A DNA stretch of 64,000 nucleotides, taken from an uncultured Collinsella sp. (GTDB lineage Bacteria; Actinomycetota; Coriobacteriia; Coriobacteriales; Coriobacteriaceae). Under the pieces are notes generated by a model. The model was given only the letters and a program-made list of their open reading frames with translations, ran no database searches and was not told the DNA's origin. Shown one piece after another: positions 59,041 to 64,000 of the stretch. The translations under genes were made by a program, and so were the position numbers. The stretch is taken from contig CABQJK010000007.1 of NCBI GenBank assembly GCA_902464495.1, positions 1-64,000 of the forward strand. Direction: 5' to 3'. The first letter of the stretch is position 1; the number at the start of each line of letters is the position of its first letter.

Positions 59041-60708
59041 ATGCCTACTGACATCGAAATCGCACGTTCTGTCACGCCGCTGCCTATTACCGAGGTGGCC
59101 AAGAACGCCGGCGTCGACGTTAAGCACCTTATTCCGTACGGCTTCGACAAGGCTAAGGTCGACTATTCACTGCTCAACGAGCCGACTGATCACCAGGCCA
59201 AGCTCGTTCTCGTGACCGCTATCAACCCAACGCCTGCGGGCGAGGGCAAGACCACCACGACCATCGGTCTGGCCGACGGCCTGCGCCGTCGCGGCGTCAA
59301 GAGTGCCGTGGCCCTGCGCGAGCCTTCGCTCGGCCCCGTCTTTGGCGTAAAGGGCGGTGCCGCCGGCGGCGGTTGGGCCCAGGTCATCCCCATGGAGGAC
59401 ATCAACCTGCACTTTACCGGCGATTTCCATGCCATCGGCGCCGCCAACAACCTGCTGGCCGCCATGCTCGACAATCATATTCAGCAGGGCAACCAGCTCG
59501 GCATCGACGTTAAGCGCATCACCTGGAAGCGCGTCGTCGACATGAACGATCGCCAGCTGCGCCACGTCATCGACGGCATTGGTGGTAAGGCTCAGGGCGT
59601 GCCACGCGAGGACGGCTTCGACATCACCGTTGCCTCCGAGGTCATGGCAATCCTGTGCCTGTCCACGAGCATCAACGACCTCAAGGAGCGCTTGGGCGAG
59701 ATTGTCGTCGGCTACAGCTATGCCGGCGAGCCCGTCCGCGCCCGCGACCTTAAGGCCCAGGGCGCCATGGCGGCCCTACTTAAGGATGCGCTCAAACCCA
59801 ATCTGGTCCAGACGCTCGAGGGTACGCCTGCGTTTGTCCACGGCGGTCCTTTCGCCAATATTGCCCACGGCTGCAACTCCATCATGGCTACGCGTATGGC
59901 CATGCGCTTTGGCGATGTCGCCATTACCGAGGCCGGCTTTGGCGCCGACCTGGGTGCCGAGAAGTTCTTCGACATTAAGTGCCGCATGACGGGCGTTCGT
60001 CCCAGCGCCGTCGTGGTCGTCGCGACCGCTCGCGCGCTTAAATACAACGGCGGTGTCGCCAAGGCCGACCTCAACGAGGAGAACCTCGAGGCCCTCAAGG
60101 CTGGCATGCCCAACCTGCTGCGTCACGTCGACAACATTCAGAACGTGTACGGCTTGCCCTGCGTGGTTGCCATCAACCGCTTCCCGACGGACACCGAGGC
60201 CGAGCTTGCTCTGATCGAGTCCGAGTGCCAGAAGCTCGGTGTCAACGTCAAGCTGTCCGAGGTTTGGGCCAAGGGCGGCGAGGGCGCGCTTGAGTTGGCC
60301 GATGAGGTCATGCGCCTGATCGAGCAGCCGAGCGAGCTCAAGTTTGCCTACGAGGACGGCGCCGATGTGGCTGATGCCCTTGAGGCCGTTGCCACCAAGG
60401 TCTACCGCGCCGATGGCGTCGACTTTACGCCGGCTGCCAAGCGCCAGCTCGCAGAGCTGCGCGAGAACGGCTTTGGCAACCTGCCGGTGTGCGTGGCCAA
60501 GACGCAGTACAGCTTTAGCGACAACGCCAAGGCACTCGGTGCCCCCGAGAACTTCCGCATCACGGTGCGCGAGCTCAAGGTTTCTGCCGGTGCCCACTTT
60601 GTGGTCGCGCTGACCGGCAGCGTTCTGACCATGCCGGGCCTGCCCAAGGTTCCCGCGGCCGAGAACATCGATGTCGACAACGACGGCAACATCACCGGCC
60701 TGTTCTAA
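59041..60708 (+). CDS. fhs: Formate-tetrahydrofolate ligase
   Basis: 555 aa from ATG 59041 (MPTDIEIARS), after GAAAGGA. ATP-dependent formation of 10-formyl-THF from formate, supplying one-carbon units for purines and fMet. Conserved: phosphate loop TPAGEGKTTTTIGL (residues about 61-74), LREPSLGPVFGVKGGAAGGG and the FTGDFHAIGAANNL segment. Length matches the family. It stands alone between a promoter and a terminator. With a hydrogenase elsewhere in the window this does not imply acetogenesis, since no other Wood-Ljungdahl gene is present. Confidence 0.97.
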   Translation: MPTDIEIARSVTPLPITEVAKNAGVDVKHLIPYGFDKAKVDYSLLNEPTDHQAKLVLVTAINPTPAGEGKTTTTIGLADGLRRRGVKSAVALREPSLGPVFGVKGGAAGGGWAQVIPMEDINLHFTGDFHAIGAANNLLAAMLDNHIQQGNQLGIDVKRITWKRVVDMNDRQLRHVIDGIGGKAQGVPREDGFDITVASEVMAILCLSTSINDLKERLGEIVVGYSYAGEPVRARDLKAQGAMAALLKDALKPNLVQTLEGTPAFVHGGPFANIAHGCNSIMATRMAMRFGDVAITEAGFGADLGAEKFFDIKCRMTGVRPSAVVVVATARALKYNGGVAKADLNEENLEALKAGMPNLLRHVDNIQNVYGLPCVVAINRFPTDTEAELALIESECQKLGVNVKLSEVWAKGGEGALELADEVMRLIEQPSELKFAYEDGADVADALEAVATKVYRADGVDFTPAAKRQLAELRENGFGNLPVCVAKTQYSFSDNAKALGAPENFRITVRELKVSAGAHFVVALTGSVLTMPGLPKVPAAENIDVDNDGNITGLF

Positions 60709-60735
60709 GCCGACAACCTCATAGCTGCTTGCCCG

Positions 60736-60769
60736 CCCCGCCGTGCCACCAAGGTCCGGCGGGGTTTTT
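60736..60769 (+). terminator. Intrinsic terminator of fhs
   Basis: CCCCGCCG/CGGCGGGG stem with a 13-nt loop, followed by TTTTT. Confidence 0.93.
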
Positions 60770-60887
60770 GATCTCGAATGCCGCGCATGTCTTGTAGATA
60801 CCGGCGGGCTTTGCCCATCATAGGCCTTTGCGCGGGTAGAATGCATGGATAACTTGATGCTTACGGGCGACGGAAAGGAATCGTTGC

Positions 60888-61880
60888 ATGGATCAGGATA
60901 AGACGACCGTGATGGGCGGCTACGGCTCCGCGCAGGCTGGCGACAGCGCCGATGCGACCCGCGTTGTGCCCGGTCCCGGTTATGCCGACCCTGCTGCGAC
61001 GCAGCCTTCTGCCGAGCCTACTCGGGTTATGGGTTATGGCGACGCGGCGCAGGACCCTTATGCCGCCTCTCCGCAAAGCCCCTATGGCAACGCGGTGCCG
61101 GACCCGTTTGATTACGCGCCGCAGAATCCCTATGCCGCCTCGGCGCCGGGTCCCTATGATGGCCTGCCGCAAAATCCCATTCCACAGCCTCAGCAGACGA
61201 CGTATATGCCGCGTACGTCGCAGTCTCGCTATGAGTCGCGCGAGCCGTATCGCGAGTACCCCAAGTCGATTCCGCAATATGGCGAGGACGAGGAGAAGAA
61301 GCCGTCGCGTTCGTCGAGCGTGATCAAGAAGATTCTCATCGTGCTGGCGATCTTCTTTGCGCTGTCGGTTGTGTTTGCCATCGTGTCGGGCATGCTCAAC
61401 AAGCGAGGGAGTTCAACGGCCGATGCCACTGCCGAGCAAACCGAGTCCGCCTCGTCTAGCACCGTCGATCTGGGCGACATCCCGGGGCAGTACTGGTCCA
61501 ACGCCAAGAAGCTTCTCAAGTCGCGCGGCGCCGACCTTTCGAATGCCGTGGTCCTGACTGACGACGGCTCAACGCCTGTCGTCGATGCCAATTGGGTCGT
61601 TACTTCTGCCTACTATAACGACAATGGCAGTCTCGAGATTCAGCTAACGCACAAGGGCAACTCGTCGGGCAACGCGTCCAGCGAGCAGGGCACCACGGAC
61701 AGCTCGAGCTCCAACACGCTGGAGGACCTGAGCAACAAGGCACAGGAGTTGGGTGATAAAGCCCAGCAGCTGGGCGACACGGCTCAGAATCTCGGCGATA
61801 CCGCACAGAACCTGGGCGATATGGCAACGGATGCCTGGAACGCGCTGCAAAACGGCATTTCGGGCGCGCAGGGCAACTAG
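60888..61880 (+). CDS. Single-pass membrane protein with PASTA-like domain and heptad repeats
   Basis: 330 aa. The cytoplasmic N-terminus (about 1-140) is Pro/Tyr/Gln-rich and disordered (repeats such as PQSPYG, APQNPYAASA, GLPQNP). One membrane helix follows at about 147-169 (ILIVLAIFFALSVVFAIVSG). The extracytoplasmic part has GDIPGQYWSNAKKLLKSRG..., reminiscent of PASTA domains (residues about 195-256). The C-terminus (about 280-325) has four near-identical seven-residue units, AQELGDK, AQQLGDT, AQNLGDT, AQNLGDM, likely amphipathic helix or coiled coil. It may be an envelope sensor or scaffold; function unknown. Start ATG follows GGAAAGGAAT. Confidence 0.75.
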   Translation: MDQDKTTVMGGYGSAQAGDSADATRVVPGPGYADPAATQPSAEPTRVMGYGDAAQDPYAASPQSPYGNAVPDPFDYAPQNPYAASAPGPYDGLPQNPIPQPQQTTYMPRTSQSRYESREPYREYPKSIPQYGEDEEKKPSRSSSVIKKILIVLAIFFALSVVFAIVSGMLNKRGSSTADATAEQTESASSSTVDLGDIPGQYWSNAKKLLKSRGADLSNAVVLTDDGSTPVVDANWVVTSAYYNDNGSLEIQLTHKGNSSGNASSEQGTTDSSSSNTLEDLSNKAQELGDKAQQLGDTAQNLGDTAQNLGDMATDAWNALQNGISGAQGN

Positions 61881-61892
61881 CGTCTAGGCGGG

Positions 61893-63074
61893 CTACAGCT
61901 GCTCGGCCGGGCGATCGGGTGAGCTAAAGCCCGAGTCAAACGTGACGACGCACGAGGCATCGGGCCGGCGCTCGTGCACAATGCGCGTGACGAGCTCCAG
62001 CAGCTCTTCGTCGGATATGTCAAAGCCGTCGGGGCGCACCAGGTCAAACGAGACGAAGCCGTCGTGCTCGTGCAGGTCGTGGATGGAGAGCGCGGGGTCG
62101 ATCTGCATGACGCCACGTTTGACCCAGCCGCGCAGGTCATCGCCGATGGTGGCGATGGGGTCGCAGTGCAGTGTGATGCCGATGCCCATCTGGTGCTTGA
62201 TGTCGTGCTCGATGGTGTCCAGGATCTCGTGGTGCTCAAATGCGTCGCCCTCGCCGGGCATTTCCACGTGCGCACTGGCAAATTGGCGACCGGGACCGTA
62301 GTCGTGCACCATCAGGTCGTGCGTGCCCAGGACCTGCGGATACGACATGATCTTGTCGCGGATTGTCTGGACAAGCTTAGGATCGGGCGCCTGTCCCAAC
62401 AGTGGGCTGATGGCATCGCGCACCAGACCCATGCCGCTGATACAGATGAAGATGCCCACGCCCAGGCCTGCCCAGCCATCGAGGTCAAAGCCGGTTGTCT
62501 GCGAGATAAGCGCTGCCACCAGGACCGAGCCCGAGGTGATGACGTCGTTTTTGGAATCCTGCGCCGTGGCGATGAGCGTCTCGGAATCGATGCGGTTGCC
62601 CAGCGCGCGGTTGAACGCCGCCATCCAAAACTTGACGAGCATGGACAGAATAAGAGCTGCCATAGAGAGCGCCGAATACGCGGTGGGGGAGGGCTTGATG
62701 ATCTTGGTGACCGACTCTAGGATCAGGTTGATGCCGACGGCGCAAACGAGAACGGCGACAAACAGCCCCGCTAGGTACTCGTAGCGGCCGTGGCCATAGG
62801 GGTGGCCTTCGTCTGCCGGGCGGCTGGCGAGGCGGAACCCGAGCAGGCTCACGATGTTGCTCGAGGCATCGGAGAGGTTGTTGAAAGCGTCGGCGATGAG
62901 GGAGACGGAGCCGGCGAGCAGGCCCGCGATGCCCTTGGCCAGGCACAGGGTGATGTTGAGGCCAATGCAGACGAGGCTTGCGGAAAAGCCCGCGTTGGTG
63001 CGGCAAGATGCATCGACCGGCTCGCTCTCGCTGCCGGGAACAAGCGTATGTACCAGCCGATTTACAAATAGCAT
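61893..63074 (-). CDS. Cation diffusion facilitator (CDF) family transporter
   Basis: 393 aa from ATG 63072-63074 (MLFVNRLV), with GAGGAC before it; longer frames upstream have no such site. Six membrane helices with metal sites ADAFNNLSD (helix 2) and DSKNDVITS (helix 5), and HPYGHGRYEYLAG between helices 2 and 3. The cytoplasmic C-terminal domain (about 285-390) contains His-rich sites (FEHHEILDTIEHD). It exports a divalent metal such as Zn, Fe or Mn in exchange for protons. The N-x3-D and D-x3-D pattern of the two helices is seen in Mn-type members, so manganese is possible. The gene converges with the PASTA-like gene, 12 bp between stops. Confidence 0.92.
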   Translation of the reverse strand: MLFVNRLVHTLVPGSESEPVDASCRTNAGFSASLVCIGLNITLCLAKGIAGLLAGSVSLIADAFNNLSDASSNIVSLLGFRLASRPADEGHPYGHGRYEYLAGLFVAVLVCAVGINLILESVTKIIKPSPTAYSALSMAALILSMLVKFWMAAFNRALGNRIDSETLIATAQDSKNDVITSGSVLVAALISQTTGFDLDGWAGLGVGIFICISGMGLVRDAISPLLGQAPDPKLVQTIRDKIMSYPQVLGTHDLMVHDYGPGRQFASAHVEMPGEGDAFEHHEILDTIEHDIKHQMGIGITLHCDPIATIGDDLRGWVKRGVMQIDPALSIHDLHEHDGFVSFDLVRPDGFDISDEELLELVTRIVHERRPDASCVVTFDSGFSSPDRPAEQL

Positions 63075-63292
63075 AGCGGTCGTCCTCACAATCATGTTTA
63101 AGGGGATAGTGTAGCTCGCGCGGAGGCGCTGTGCACCGATGCTCAGAAAATGCAGCAATGGTCTGCCGGTGCTAACGAGCGAGCCTTCTCGTCTGCCTGG
63201 GTGGTCCATTTTGGGCCACATGGGTATGGGCGTGCGCCTGTTTGCTCGACATACTTAATGTCGACAGCCCCTGTGCAAAGGAGGACGTTTCC

Positions 63293-64000
63293 ATGGACGA
63301 GATGTTTGCCATTAAATGTCAAAACTGCGGCGGCCCTATGTACTCGCACCAGGCTAAGCGCAGCTTTGAGTGCGCCTATTGCGGCGCGGTCATTCCGTGG
63401 CAGGCGGACGCCGGAGAGCCCAAGAGCGCTTTGGGCATTCGCCATACGCCGTTGACGGTGGTGGATGGACTGCTCAAGCTCACGCATGTGTCGCAACTCG
63501 AGCGCCCGGAGGACCCGGACTGGTATTTCTTCAATTCGCACTGGCGCAATCAGTCGGTCCTGGAACATCTGCTGTGGGAGGATCGCGGCACGGCGCAGGA
63601 GTTCCAAGAGGCCACGCATGTGAGCATTCCCTGCCCCTTCTGCGGAGCGTCCTTTGAGGGTGAGTCAACGCAGCGTGTGTTTGAGTGCCCGTCCTGCGGC
63701 AACAAGATCGGCATTGCTGACCTGCTCAAGCCCGGTACGTTTAGCAAGCGCCTGACCTTGGGCGTGGGTGCGGAGTATGTGCCGGAGCAGGGTATTCCAT
63801 GCGAAATCTCGCCGCAGCAGGCGCGTGCCAACGCACTGCAGCTGGTGCGTCAGTACCCCGACGCCTTTGCCGGGCACGATGTAGAAGATGCGATCCAAAA
63901 CGACATGATGCTCTTCTACTTCCCCATGGCGCTCGCGGATTTGCGCATGATGGCGTCCTTCCCGGGCAAGGGCCTTAGCAAGGAGACCCTGGTGTACTAC
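63293..64000 (+). CDS. Protein with two zinc ribbons, start only (runs off the window)
   Basis: The frame is open from ATG 63293 to the last base (236 codons), with AAAGGAGG 7 nt upstream. It has two pairs of zinc-ribbon motifs: CQNCGG/CAYCGA at about residues 9-30 and CPFCGA/CPSCGN at about 114-139. Between and after them is a soluble, acidic region (VVDGLLKLTHVSQLERPEDPD) that I cannot assign. The double TFIIB-type zinc ribbon suggests a nucleic-acid or protein-binding role. It is divergent from the CDF gene (218 bp between starts). Confidence 0.85.
   Translation, partial: MDEMFAIKCQNCGGPMYSHQAKRSFECAYCGAVIPWQADAGEPKSALGIRHTPLTVVDGLLKLTHVSQLERPEDPDWYFFNSHWRNQSVLEHLLWEDRGTAQEFQEATHVSIPCPFCGASFEGESTQRVFECPSCGNKIGIADLLKPGTFSKRLTLGVGAEYVPEQGIPCEISPQQARANALQLVRQYPDAFAGHDVEDAIQNDMMLFYFPMALADLRMMASFPGKGLSKETLVYY

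Noticed and set aside
59041..60708. Evidence of acetogenesis from fhs next to a hydrogenase in the same window
   Set aside because: fhs alone is widespread for one-carbon supply; no other Wood-Ljungdahl gene is present here.

Overview
The window is high-GC bacterial chromosome with short intergenic gaps and mostly Shine-Dalgarno-led genes. I see no rRNA, tRNA, transposase, integrase or CRISPR array. Gene content suggests an anaerobic gut Actinobacterium of the Coriobacteriia, most likely Collinsella or a close relative. The pointers are an M-cluster-type [FeFe] hydrogenase operon, an alpha-glucoside PTS with a GH4 6-phospho-alpha-glucosidase, superoxide reductase, formate-tetrahydrofolate ligase, a flavodoxin/ferredoxin (EFR1) protein and AddAB-type recombination. 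The genus is inference.

Layout. 1-4.3 kb: tail of a GltD-like reductase, an unknown conserved gene, an AbiEi/DUF559-like putative nuclease held between two palindromic dyads, and an amidohydrolase. 4.3-8.1 kb: a zinc-ribbon membrane protein and a copper operon (copA-copZ-csoR) with a CsoR-type operator. 8.1-11.9 kb: a receptor-like Ser/Thr kinase and an FHA protein, again between clusters of the same palindromes. 12.2-15.9 kb: DEAD-box helicase with a long RGG tail, then an EFR1 ferredoxin. 16-20.7 kb: alpha-glucoside PTS operon (IIA, PRD antiterminator, IICB, 6-P-alpha-glucosidase) with a visible antiterminator/terminator leader. 20.9-27 kb: [FeFe] hydrogenase operon (NuoF-GltD fusion, hydrogenase, Tat lipoprotein, fused ABC permease-ATPase). 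27-34 kb: orphan RelB/DinJ antitoxin plus CPBP protease, YgiQ radical SAM protein, DUF1275 protein, Fe-dependent alcohol dehydrogenase, M42 peptidase. 34.2-39.6 kb: HTH-HipA-like kinase fusion, mnmA, cysK opposite an Rrf2 regulator, a small membrane protein, YerC. 39.7-53.9 kb: addB-addA, dnaE, a SWIM-SNF2 helicase. 54-64 kb: superoxide reductase, a NadE-like protein lacking its catalytic motifs, SOS-linked ruvCAB, fhs, a PASTA-like single-pass membrane protein, a CDF transporter and the start of a zinc-ribbon protein.

How genes work together. PTS IICB/IIA import and phosphorylate alpha-glucosides, and the GH4 enzyme cleaves them into glycolysis. The hydrogenase and its flavoprotein partner plausibly dispose of fermentative electrons. 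CopA/CopZ/CsoR handle copper. AddAB and RuvABC serve recombination, with a LexA-type box before ruvC.

Most unusual features: (1) a family of nine 59-bp palindromes, each 16-bp arm + 27 nt + 16-bp arm, all in one orientation, grouped as three 140-bp dyads and one triplet that bracket the nuclease-like gene and the kinase/FHA pair; (2) an excisionase-like HTH fused to a HipA-like kinase; (3) a NadE-family pseudoenzyme; (4) a permease-ATPase fusion and Tat lipoprotein within the hydrogenase operon. Several further large inverted repeats of unrelated sequence are also present.
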